A stretch of DNA of 35,303 bases from CAIOSQ01 sp041178225 (GTDB lineage: Bacteria; Pseudomonadota; Alphaproteobacteria; CACIAM-22H2). This document shows, piece after piece, positions 23,390 to 31,989 of the stretch; positions within the stretch are counted from its first letter, which is position 1; the number at the start of each line of letters is the position of its first letter. The translations under genes and the position numbers were made by a program. The notes under the pieces are model-generated. The model searched no databases. It worked only from the letters and a program-made list of their open reading frames with translations, and was not told where the DNA came from. Where the stretch lies: NCBI GenBank assembly GCA_041178225.1, contig JBEGVV010000181.1, positions 1 to 35,303 on the forward strand, given 5' to 3'.

Positions 23390-24232
23390 ATGGAACGAGC
23401 TGGCGGGAAGAGCGTCGCGTGCATCGGGCTCGCCGCCGTGGCGCGCGTGCTCGGCGTCCCCGCGATTCCCCCCGTGCCGACCAAGGTCCAGGCGCTCTCC
23501 TTCCACGAGGCCTGCGGTGGCGCGGCGGCGGTCGCGGCAACGACGGTCGCCGCCGCCGGCCACCGGGCGCTCCTCGCCTCGGCCATCGGCGACGACGCGG
23601 TCGGCGACAGGCTCGCGCGCGAGCTCGCGGCGCGCGGCGTCGACGTCTCGCGCCTCGCGCGCCTCGCGGGCGCCGCCACGCCCACGGCCGCGACCATCCG
23701 CGCGGCGGATGGCGGCAGCCTCGTGGCGATGCATCGCGGCGCGCCCGCCGAGCCGGCCGCGGCCCATGCCGATGCGCTCGGCGCCTGCGATGCGCTCGTC
23801 GCCGATTCCTCCTGCCCTGTGCTCGCCTCGCGCGCCTTCGCGGTCGCGGCGCCGCGCGGCGCGGCGCGCGTGCTCGAGCTCGCGGCGGGCGAGGAGGTCG
23901 CCGCGGGCCTCCTCGCGCAGGCGAGCCATGTCGTGCTGCTCGCGCCCGACGCCGACCCGCGCGCGGCGCTCGACGCCGCGGGCGCGGCGGATCCCATGCG
24001 CATCGCGCTCGGCGCCGGCTTCTCGCTCGCCTGGGCCGGCCATGGCGCCGCTGGCGCGTTGCCGTCGCCCGCCGGCGCGCCCGCCGCCGCGCGCCCAGCG
24101 CCCGGCGTCTTCGCGGGCGCGCTCGCGCTCGCGCTCGCACGGGGCGACGCCTGGCCCGAGGCCCTGCGCGCCGCCGCGCTGGCGGCCGCGCGCGAGGCCG
24201 CCGCGCCCTCGACCGCCTTCGCCACGCCCTGA
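23390..24232 (+). CDS. PfkB/ribokinase-like protein with degenerate catalytic site
   Basis: A 280-residue protein from ATG 23390 (an in-frame GTG lies two codons earlier). The N-terminal half is clearly PfkB-like: ACGGAAAVAATTVAAAGH at the glycine-rich substrate strand, then SAIGDDAVGDRLARELAARGVDVSRL and PTAATIRAADGG. In active kinases the C-terminal half carries GAGD, where Asp is the catalytic base. Here the matching place reads P236-A-P-G239 before VFAGALALALA, so the anion hole and base are both gone. The protein is also shorter than the usual 300-330 residues and very alanine-rich. It may be a non-catalytic binding or regulatory protein, or a decaying kinase. It sits between the M24 and amidohydrolase genes. 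Confidence 0.75.
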   Translation: MERAGGKSVACIGLAAVARVLGVPAIPPVPTKVQALSFHEACGGAAAVAATTVAAAGHRALLASAIGDDAVGDRLARELAARGVDVSRLARLAGAATPTAATIRAADGGSLVAMHRGAPAEPAAAHADALGACDALVADSSCPVLASRAFAVAAPRGAARVLELAAGEEVAAGLLAQASHVVLLAPDADPRAALDAAGAADPMRIALGAGFSLAWAGHGAAGALPSPAGAPAAARPAPGVFAGALALALARGDAWPEALRAAALAAAREAAAPSTAFATP

Positions 24233-24265
24233 ACGGCGACACGCATCCACGCGAAAGGAACCCGC

Positions 24266-25462
24266 ATGCCCACGACGATCCTCGAGGACATCCGCCTTGC
24301 CGACGGCACGCCGGCCGCGATCACCATCCGCGACGGCCGCATCGCGGCGATCGGCGCGCCGCCGCCGCCGATGCCGGGCGAGGAGCGCATCGACGGCGGC
24401 GGCGCGCTCGCGCTGCCGGGCCTCGTCGAGGCGCACGCGCATCTCGACAAGACGCTGCTTGGCATGAAGTGGTACCGCAACGAGGTCGGCCCCAGCCTCG
24501 TCGACAAGATCGACAACGAGCGGCTGCAGCGCCGCGTCCTCGGCATCGACCCCGCGCGGCAATCCGCGCGCCAGGTCGTGCTCGCGCTGTCGAAGGGCTC
24601 GACGCATATCCGCACCCATGTCGACGTCGACACGGAGATCGGCCTCTCGGGCATCGAGGGCATCCTCGCGACGCGCGAGCGCTTCCGCGACGAGGTCGAC
24701 ATGCAGGTCGTCGCCTTCCCGCAGAGCGGGATGCTGGTGCGGCCGGGCACGCTCGAGCTGATGGAGGCGGCGATGCGCGCGGGCGCCGACGTCGTCGGCG
24801 GCCTCGACCCATGCGCCATCGACCGCGACCCGCGCGCGCATCTCGACGCCGTCTTCGCGCTCGCCCAGAAATTCGGTGCCCCGGTCGACATCCATCTCCA
24901 CGAGCCCGGCGAGCTCGGCGGCTTCTCGATGGAGCTGGTCATCGAGCGCACGAAGGCGCTGGGCATGCAGGGCCGCGTGGTGGTGAGCCACGCCTTCTGC
25001 CTCGGCATGGCCGACGCGGCCTACGTTGCACGGCTCGTCGACATGCTCGCCGAGGCACGCGTGGCGATCATGAGCCATGGCGCGCCCTATCGCCCCGTCC
25101 CCTCGGTCCGGCAGCTCCACGAAGCGGGCGTGGTCATGTGCTGCGGCTCCGACGGCATCCGCGACACCTGGGGCCCCTACGGCAATGCCGACATGCTCGA
25201 GCGCGCGATGATCGTCGGCCTGCGCAACAACCTGCGCCGCGACGACGAGGTCGAGCTCGCGCTCGACATGGTCACCCATGGCGGCGCGAAGGCGATGGAG
25301 CTCGAGGGCTACGGCCTCGCGGCCGGCTGCCACGCCGACATCGTGCTGGTCGACGCGCAGGCGCCCGCCGAGGCGGTGGCCGAGCGCCCGCCGCGGCGCC
25401 TCGTGCTCAAGCGCGGGCGCGTCGTCGCGCGCGACGGCAAGGCGCTGGCGACCGCGCCCTGA
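24266..25462 (+). CDS. Amidohydrolase, cytosine deaminase (CodA)-like
   Basis: A 398-residue metal-dependent deaminase/hydrolase with the beta-sandwich plus TIM-barrel layout. The CodA-like features are H57 and H59 (LVEAHAHLDKT), IRTHVDVDTEIGLSGIEGIL, MQVVAFPQSGML, H210 and E213 (DIHLHEPGELGG), SHAFCLGMAD, and D296 in CCGSDGIRDTWGPYGNADML. E. coli cytosine deaminase has GHDD where this has GSDG, so the second Asp, which contacts substrate, is Gly; cytosine itself may therefore not be the substrate. Creatinine deaminases, isocytosine deaminases and N-isopropylammelide-type enzymes are related. Third gene of the M24-to-epimerase run, 33 bp after the PfkB-like gene. Confidence 0.9.
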   Translation: MPTTILEDIRLADGTPAAITIRDGRIAAIGAPPPPMPGEERIDGGGALALPGLVEAHAHLDKTLLGMKWYRNEVGPSLVDKIDNERLQRRVLGIDPARQSARQVVLALSKGSTHIRTHVDVDTEIGLSGIEGILATRERFRDEVDMQVVAFPQSGMLVRPGTLELMEAAMRAGADVVGGLDPCAIDRDPRAHLDAVFALAQKFGAPVDIHLHEPGELGGFSMELVIERTKALGMQGRVVVSHAFCLGMADAAYVARLVDMLAEARVAIMSHGAPYRPVPSVRQLHEAGVVMCCGSDGIRDTWGPYGNADMLERAMIVGLRNNLRRDDEVELALDMVTHGGAKAMELEGYGLAAGCHADIVLVDAQAPAEAVAERPPRRLVLKRGRVVARDGKALATAP

Positions 25463-25536
25463 GGCGGCGCGCGGCGCTTGGCAGCCGCGGCCCCGGCGCG
25501 CGAAGATCGCGACCCACCCAGAGCATGGCGGTCCCA

Positions 25537-26538
25537 ATGGCACGGCACACCTTCTTCTGCGTCGACGCGCATACCTGCGGCAACCCGGTGCGGGTCGTGG
25601 CCGGCGGGTTCCCCTGGCTCGAGGGCGCGACGATGATGGAGCGCAGGCTCGACTTCCTCGCGCGCCACGACTGGATCCGCACCGGCCTGATGTTCGAGCC
25701 GCGCGGCCACGAGGTGATGTCCGGCTCGATCCTCTACCCGCCGACGCGGCCGGACTGCGACGTCGGCGTCCTGTTCATCGAGGTCTCGGGCTGCCTGCCG
25801 ATGTGCGGCCACGGCACGATCGGCACCGTGACGGTGGCGATCGAGCGCGGCCTGGTGACGCCGCGCACGCCGGGCGTGCTGCGCCTCGACACGCCTGCCG
25901 GCCTGGTCGTCGCGGAGTACACGCAGGTCGGCGAGTACGTGGAGTCCGTGAAGCTCACCAACGTGCCGGCGTTCCTGCACACGAGGGACCTCGAGATCGT
26001 CGACCCGGAGCTCGGGCCGCTCAGGGTCGACGTCGCGTATGGCGGGAACTTCTACGCGATCGTCGAGCCGCAGGGCCGCTACACGGACCTGTCGGACTTC
26101 GCGGCGACCGAGATCCAGCGCATGAGCCCGCGCATCCGCCGCCTCGTCAACGAGGCCGGTACCTTCGTCCACCCCGAGAACCCGAACATCAAGGGCTGCA
26201 CCCACGTGCAATGGACGGGGCGGCCGACCCAGCCCGGCGCGCAGGGCCGCAACGCCGTCTTCTACGGCGACAAGGCGATCGACCGCAGCCCCTGCGGCAC
26301 GGGCACCTCGGCGCGGCTGGCGCAGCGCTGGTCGCGCGGCCTGCTCAAGACCGGAGAGGACTTCGTGCACGAGAGCATCATCGGCTCGATGTTCACCGGC
26401 GGGGTGAAGGCCGAGGCGAGCGTGGGCAACTACGCGGCGATCATCCCGACGATCGAGGGCTGGGCGCGCGTCACCGGCCTCAACACGATCTTCATCGACG
26501 ACCGCGATCCCTACGCGAAGGGCTTCATCCTGCAGTAG
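25537..26538 (+). CDS. Proline racemase family protein, probable 4-hydroxyproline epimerase
   Basis: A 333-residue cytosolic, cofactor-independent epimerase. ATG 25537 gives the start MARHTFFCVDAHTCGNPVRV usual for the family; another ATG lies four codons upstream at 25525. Both catalytic cysteines are present: C90 in LPMCGHGTIG and C253 in DRSPCGTGTSA. That favours two-base racemisation or epimerisation over the Thr-containing 3-hydroxyproline dehydratases. EPRGHEVMSGSILYPP is also typical. 4-Hydroxyproline 2-epimerases feed the oxidase/deaminase route of hydroxyproline breakdown, but those partner genes are not in the window. Its 3' end overlaps the convergent purC gene by 14 bp. Confidence 0.9.
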   Translation: MARHTFFCVDAHTCGNPVRVVAGGFPWLEGATMMERRLDFLARHDWIRTGLMFEPRGHEVMSGSILYPPTRPDCDVGVLFIEVSGCLPMCGHGTIGTVTVAIERGLVTPRTPGVLRLDTPAGLVVAEYTQVGEYVESVKLTNVPAFLHTRDLEIVDPELGPLRVDVAYGGNFYAIVEPQGRYTDLSDFAATEIQRMSPRIRRLVNEAGTFVHPENPNIKGCTHVQWTGRPTQPGAQGRNAVFYGDKAIDRSPCGTGTSARLAQRWSRGLLKTGEDFVHESIIGSMFTGGVKAEASVGNYAAIIPTIEGWARVTGLNTIFIDDRDPYAKGFILQ

Positions 26539-27517
26539 GGGCGGCGCCGGGGAAGAACGGCGCCAGCGCGCGGCGTATGCGCGCGAGCGGCGCCTCGCCC
26601 CCCGCGGGGATCGCGAAGCGCTCGCCGGTGATGCGCTCGAAGGCGTCGATGTAGACGCGCGCCGTCGCGACGACGACCTCCTCGGGAATGGGCGGGATCT
26701 CGTCGCGATAGGGATCGCAGCGCGCCGCGACCCAGCTGCGCATGAAGTCCTTGTCGAAGCTCTCGGGGCGCTGGCCGGCGGCGAGGCGCGCGGGATAGCT
26801 GCCCGCGAACCACCAGCGGCTGGAATCCGGCGTGTGGATCTCGTCGGCGAGCACGATGCGGCCCTCGGGATCGAGGCCGAATTCGTATTTCGTGTCGGCG
26901 AGGATCAGCCCGCGCGCCGCGCCGACCTCCTGGCCGCGCGCGAAGAGCGCGAGCGCGTGGCGGCCCAGCTCGTCCCACTGCGCGGCGGTCAGCAGGCCGC
27001 GCGACAGGATCTCGTCCGGCGTCAGCGGCTCGTCGTGGCCGCCGTCGAAGGCCTTCGTGGTCGGGGTCAGGATCGGCGCCGGCAGGCGCTCGTTGTCGCG
27101 CAGCCCGTCGGGGAAGTCGTGGCCGTACATGCGCCGCGCCCCGGCCTTGTACATCGTCAGGATCGAGGTGCTGGTGGTGCCGGCGAGGTAGCCGCGCACG
27201 ACGACCTCCACGGGCAGGATGTCCAGCCGCCGCGCCACGACGACGTTCGGGTCGGGGTAGGAGACCACGTGGTTCGGGCAGATGTCCCGCGTCGCCTCGA
27301 ACCAGAAGCGCGCGGTCTGCGTCAGCACCATGCCCTTCCACGGGATGGCGCCGAGGATGCGGTCGAAGGCGCTGATGCGGTCGCTGGCGACGATGATCCG
27401 CCGGCCATCGGGCAGGTCGTAGTTGTCGCGCACCTTGCCGCGGTAGTGGCCGGGCAGCTCGGGGATGGTCGCGTCGGGAAGGACGCTGTGCGCGTCGGCG
27501 CGGATCTCTCGGTCCAT
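26525..27517 (-). CDS. purC: Phosphoribosylaminoimidazole-succinocarboxamide (SAICAR) synthase, long form
   Basis: A 330-residue cytosolic enzyme of purine synthesis that joins CAIR and aspartate using ATP. Motifs in order: YRGKVRDNYDL (residues 25-35), VASDRISAFDRILG, WKGMVLTQTARFWF, VVVRGYLAGTTSTS, LADTKYEFGLD and LADEIHTPDSSRWW, with FDKDFMRSW after them; these carry the ATP and aspartate contacts of the family. It is longer than the common bacterial form of about 240 residues and resembles the 300-residue group found in fungi and many proteobacteria. No other pur genes adjoin it, so it could be the sole copy or a second paralogue. The start is well defined by homology; the 3' end overlaps the epimerase gene tail-to-tail. 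Confidence 0.95.
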   Translation of the reverse strand: MDREIRADAHSVLPDATIPELPGHYRGKVRDNYDLPDGRRIIVASDRISAFDRILGAIPWKGMVLTQTARFWFEATRDICPNHVVSYPDPNVVVARRLDILPVEVVVRGYLAGTTSTSILTMYKAGARRMYGHDFPDGLRDNERLPAPILTPTTKAFDGGHDEPLTPDEILSRGLLTAAQWDELGRHALALFARGQEVGAARGLILADTKYEFGLDPEGRIVLADEIHTPDSSRWWFAGSYPARLAAGQRPESFDKDFMRSWVAARCDPYRDEIPPIPEEVVVATARVYIDAFERITGERFAIPAGGEAPLARIRRALAPFFPGAAPTAG

Positions 27518-27606
27518 GGCGCGGAGTATCCAAGCCCCGCGCCCCGCGCAAGCCCTTCCGCGCCCCGTGCTGGCGGCGGCATGGAAGTTGCGTCTAGGGT
27601 GGAGAT

Positions 27607-27629
27607 GCCCCGGGTGGTCCGCCCGGGGC
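27607..27629 (+). promoter_or_regulatory. Stem-loop in the leader of the DUF1028-transporter operon
   Basis: GCCCCGGG and CCCGGGGC form a perfect 8-bp stem with a TGGTCCG loop, 34 bp before the DUF1028 start and just before its GGAGGA ribosome site, in the 146-bp gap divergent from purC. It could affect mRNA stability or translation, or bind a regulator. No terminator-like T-run follows it. Confidence 0.35.
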
Positions 27630-27663
27630 CGGCCCGCCCCCTGACTGCGGAGGATCCGCCCGC

Positions 27664-28371
27664 ATGACCTGGTCCATCGTCGCCCATGACCGCGACACAG
27701 GCGAGATCGGCGTCGCCGTCGCGACGCGGTTCTTCGCCGTCGGCGCGATCGTCCCGCATGTCGAGCCCGGCGTCGGCGCCATCGCCACCCAGGCGCTGGT
27801 CAATCCCTTCTACGGCATCGATGGCATGAAGCTGCTGCGCGCGGGCCTCCCGGCTTCCGAGGCGATGGCGCGGCTGCTCGAGCTCGATGCCGGCCGCGCG
27901 TCGCGCCAGGTGCACATGATCGACGCAGCCGGCCGCTCGATTGCCCATACGGGAGGCAATTGCGTCGACTGGGCCGGCCATGTCGTGCACGAGGGCTTCT
28001 CGGTGGCCGGCAACATGCTGGCCGGCGAGCGCGTCGTGCGCGACACCGCCGCCGCCTTCGCCGCCACGAAGGGGCTGAAGCTGGCCGAGCGCTTCCTCGC
28101 CGCGCTCGAGGCGGGCGAGGCCGCGGGCGGCGACAAGCGCGGCAAGCAGTCCGCGGCGATCCGCATCCACGCGACCGAGGCCTGGCCCGCGCTCGACATC
28201 CGCGTCGACGACCACGCCGACCCGCTGCCCGAGCTGCGCCGCCTCTACCAGGTCAGCCAGGAGCGCTGGGCGATCTTCCGGACCTTCATGGCGACCCGCG
28301 CCGACTACGCGGGGACCATCGACCGCGACGTCATCAACGCGGCGATCGAGGCGGCGACGGCCCGCGCATGA
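27664..28371 (+). CDS. DUF1028 domain-containing protein (Ntn-hydrolase-like)
   Basis: A 235-residue protein with no signal peptide. DUF1028 features are the N-terminal MTWSIVAHDRDTGEIGVAVATRFFAVGA, VEPGVGAIATQALVNPFYG at about residues 38-56, the GNCVDWAGHVVHEGFSVAGNML block at about 99-120, and the C-terminal RIHATEAWPALDIRVDDHADPLPELRRL. The fold is predicted to be related to N-terminal nucleophile hydrolases, though the substrate has not been established to my knowledge. Its last codon overlaps the start of the first ABC ATPase (ATGA), so it is translated as part of the peptide-type importer operon. That points to a role in processing an imported amide or peptide-like compound. The ribosome site GGAGGA supports the ATG at 27664. 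Confidence 0.9.
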   Translation: MTWSIVAHDRDTGEIGVAVATRFFAVGAIVPHVEPGVGAIATQALVNPFYGIDGMKLLRAGLPASEAMARLLELDAGRASRQVHMIDAAGRSIAHTGGNCVDWAGHVVHEGFSVAGNMLAGERVVRDTAAAFAATKGLKLAERFLAALEAGEAAGGDKRGKQSAAIRIHATEAWPALDIRVDDHADPLPELRRLYQVSQERWAIFRTFMATRADYAGTIDRDVINAAIEAATARA

Positions 28372-29344
28372 CGGCGCTCCTCGAGGTCCGCGACCTGCGC
28401 ACCTGGTTCGACGGCGATGGCGGCACCTACCGCGCCGTCGACGGGATCTCGTTCTCGCTCCAGGCCGGGCGCACGCTCGGCATCGTCGGCGAGTCGGGAT
28501 GCGGCAAGTCCGTGACCTCGCTCTCGATCATGGGGCTGGTGCCGATGCCGCCGGGGCGCATCGCCGGCGGCGAGATCCTGTTCGAGGGCGTCGACCTGCT
28601 GAAGCTCGACGCCGAGGCGCTGCGCGACCTGCGCGGCGCGCGCATGGCGATGATCTTCCAGGAGCCGATGACGAGCCTGAACCCGGCCTACACGGTCGGC
28701 GAGCAGATCGTCGAGGGCATCCTGCGGCACCAGGCCATCGACCGCGCCGCCGCGCGCGCGCGCGCGATCGAGATGCTGCGCCTCGTGCGCATCCCCGCGC
28801 CCGAGCAGCGCTTCGACGAGTACCCGCACAAGCTCTCCGGCGGCATGCGCCAGCGCGCGATGATCGCGATGGCGCTGGCCTGCGGGCCGCGGCTGCTGAT
28901 CGCCGACGAGCCGACCACCGCGCTCGACGTCACGATCCAGGCCCAGATCCTCGACCTGCTGCGCCGCCTGCGCGAGGAGACGGGGACGGCGATCATCCTC
29001 ATCACCCACGACCTTGGCGTGATCGCCGAGCTCGCCGACGACGTCGTCGTCATGTACGCGGGCCAGATCGTCGAGCGCGCGCCGGTCCGGCGGCTCTTCG
29101 AGGCCGCGCAGCACCCCTACACGATCGGCCTTCTCGGCGCGATCCCCGAGCTCGACCGCCGGCGCGCGCGCCTCGCCACCATCGAGGGCACGGTGCCGGA
29201 CCTGGGCGCGGAGCTGCCGGGCTGCCGCTTCGCGCCGCGCTGCCCCTTCGCGCAGCCGCGCTGCCGCGCCGACGCGCCGTCCCTGCGCGAGGTCGAGCCC
29301 GGCCACGAGGCGGCATGCTGGCGCGCGCCGCTCGGGGACGACGC

Positions 29345-29348
<4 letters not shown>
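28368..29348 (+). CDS. Dipeptide/oligopeptide-type ABC transporter ATP-binding protein (DppD/OppD-like)
   Basis: A 326-residue ATPase. Walker A is at 41-48 (GESGCGKS). FQEPMTSLNPAYTVGEQI is the Q-loop region, LSGGMRQRAMIAMAL the signature, LLIADEPTTALDVTIQAQ the Walker B and D-loop, and ILITHDLGVIAELADDVVVMYAG the H-loop. The C-terminal extension has the oligopeptide-family cysteine motif (GCRFAPRCPFAQPRC), which in this family can hold an iron-sulfur cluster or zinc. It starts within the DUF1028 stop codon and its stop overlaps the next ATPase start; such pairs form heterodimers under the DppB/DppC permease. The substrate class (dipeptides, opines, glutathione and others) is not resolved. 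Confidence 0.95.
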
Positions 29349-30415
<1,067 letters not shown>

Positions 30416-30458
30416 CCGCGCGCCACCCTTCAACCCCGATCCCCCAGGAGAGTCCCCC

Positions 30459-31976
30459 ATGACCCATCGCTTCGCCGCCAGGCTGCTCTGCGCGACCTTC
30501 CTCGCCGCCGCCTCCGCCGCCATGCCCGCCGCCGCGCAGACGCTGCGCATCGGCCTCGCCGAGGATCCCGACGCGCTCGACCCGACGACCGCGCGCACCT
30601 TCGTCGGGCGGATCGTCTTCGCCTCGCTCTGCGACAAGCTCTTCGACATCGACGCGAAGCTGGCCGTCGTGCCGCAGCTCGCCACGAAGCACGCCTGGGG
30701 CGCGGACGGGAAGGAGCTGACGATCTCGCTGCGCGACGGCGTGCGATTCCACGACGGCGAGAGGATGGACGCCGCGGCGGTGAAGTACTCGCTCGAGCGG
30801 CATCTCCGGATGCAGGGCTCGTTCCGCCGCGCCGAGATCTCGGTCGTGCAGTCGGTCGACGTCGTCGACCCGCTGACCGTGAAGCTGACGCTCTCCGCGC
30901 CCTTCTCGCCGCTGATCGCGGCGCTCACGGACCGCGCGGGCATGATCGTGAGCCCGAAGGCGGCGGAGGCCGCGGGCGCGCAGTTCGGCAACCGGCCGGT
31001 CTGCGCCGGGCCCTTCCGCTTCGTCGAGCGCGTGGCGCAGGACCGCATCGTGCTCGAGCGCTTCGCCGACTACTGGGACAAGTCCCGCATCCATGTCGAC
31101 AAGGTCGTCTTCCAGCCGATCCCCGACTCCACGGTGCGGCTGGCCAACCTGCAGGCGGGCGGGCTCGAGCTGATCGAGCGCGTCCAGCCGACCGACATCC
31201 CGCAGATCAAGCGCAACAACCGCCTCGCCCTGTCGCTCTCCGACGAGCTCGGCTACCAGGGGCTCACGCTCAACGTCGCCAATGGCGACCGCGCGAAGGG
31301 CGCGATCGGCGACCGGCGCGTGCGCGAGGCGCTGGAGCTCTCGATCGACCGCGCGGTCATCAACCAGGTCGTCTACAACGGCGACTACGTGCCGACCGCG
31401 CAGCCGATCCCGCCGGCCAACCCCTACCACATGGCCGCGGTGAAGCCCGGCGCGCGCAACGTCGAGCGCGCCCGCCAGCTGCTGCGCGAGGCCGGGCACC
31501 CCGCGCCGGTCATCGAGCTGATGATCCCGAACAACCCGGAGCTGCGGCAGATCGGCGAGATCATGCAGTCGATGGTCAAGGAGGCGGGCATCGACCTGCG
31601 CCTGCGCGCCACCGAGTTCGCGACCTCGCTCAACGCCGCCGAGAAGGGCGACTTCGACGCCTACATCCTCGGCTGGTCGGGCCGCGTCGATCCGGACGGC
31701 AACGTCTTCTCGTTCTGGAAGACGGGCGGCCCGCTCAACTACTCGAAGATCTCGAACCCGGAGCTCGACCGGCTGGTCGATGCCGCGCGGCTGGTCAACG
31801 ACCTCGCCGAGCGGCGCAGGCTCTACGAGCAGGCGATGGAGATCGTGCGCGCGGAGCGCCCGATCGTCTACCTGTGGCACCGCAAGAACGTGGTCGCGCA
31901 TGTCGCCAAGCTGAGCGGCCTCGCCGCGGTGCCCGACGGGATCCTGCGCCTGCAGGACGTCCGGCTCGCGAACTGA
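30459..31976 (+). CDS. ABC transporter substrate-binding protein, family 5 (first tandem copy)
   Basis: A 505-residue periplasmic receptor. The signal peptide runs to AAAQ at about residue 27, and the mature start is TLRIGLAEDPDALDPTTART. SBP_bac_5 signatures include FASLCDKLFDIDAKLAVVP, LRDGVRFHDGERMDAAAVKYSLERHL, GAQFGNRPVCAGPFRFVERV and ILGWSGRVDPDGNVFSFW. It begins AGGAGAG-proximal at ATG 30459 and is followed after 13 bp by a close paralogue. The two align along their whole length with shared blocks such as TFVGRIVFASLCDKLFDID / TYVGRIVFASLCDKLFDID and NQVVYNGDYV / NQVVYAGEFV. They diverge in the late segment SFWKTGGPLNYSKISNPELDRL, where family 5 proteins line the ligand cleft. Confidence 0.93.
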   Translation: MTHRFAARLLCATFLAAASAAMPAAAQTLRIGLAEDPDALDPTTARTFVGRIVFASLCDKLFDIDAKLAVVPQLATKHAWGADGKELTISLRDGVRFHDGERMDAAAVKYSLERHLRMQGSFRRAEISVVQSVDVVDPLTVKLTLSAPFSPLIAALTDRAGMIVSPKAAEAAGAQFGNRPVCAGPFRFVERVAQDRIVLERFADYWDKSRIHVDKVVFQPIPDSTVRLANLQAGGLELIERVQPTDIPQIKRNNRLALSLSDELGYQGLTLNVANGDRAKGAIGDRRVREALELSIDRAVINQVVYNGDYVPTAQPIPPANPYHMAAVKPGARNVERARQLLREAGHPAPVIELMIPNNPELRQIGEIMQSMVKEAGIDLRLRATEFATSLNAAEKGDFDAYILGWSGRVDPDGNVFSFWKTGGPLNYSKISNPELDRLVDAARLVNDLAERRRLYEQAMEIVRAERPIVYLWHRKNVVAHVAKLSGLAAVPDGILRLQDVRLAN

Positions 31977-31989
31977 GGGAGGACCGACC

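Noticed and set aside
21604..25008. A 1134-codon minus-strand open frame opposite azlD, M24, PfkB-like and amidohydrolase genes
   Set aside because: The plus-strand genes carry full family motifs and good spacing; this frame has none.
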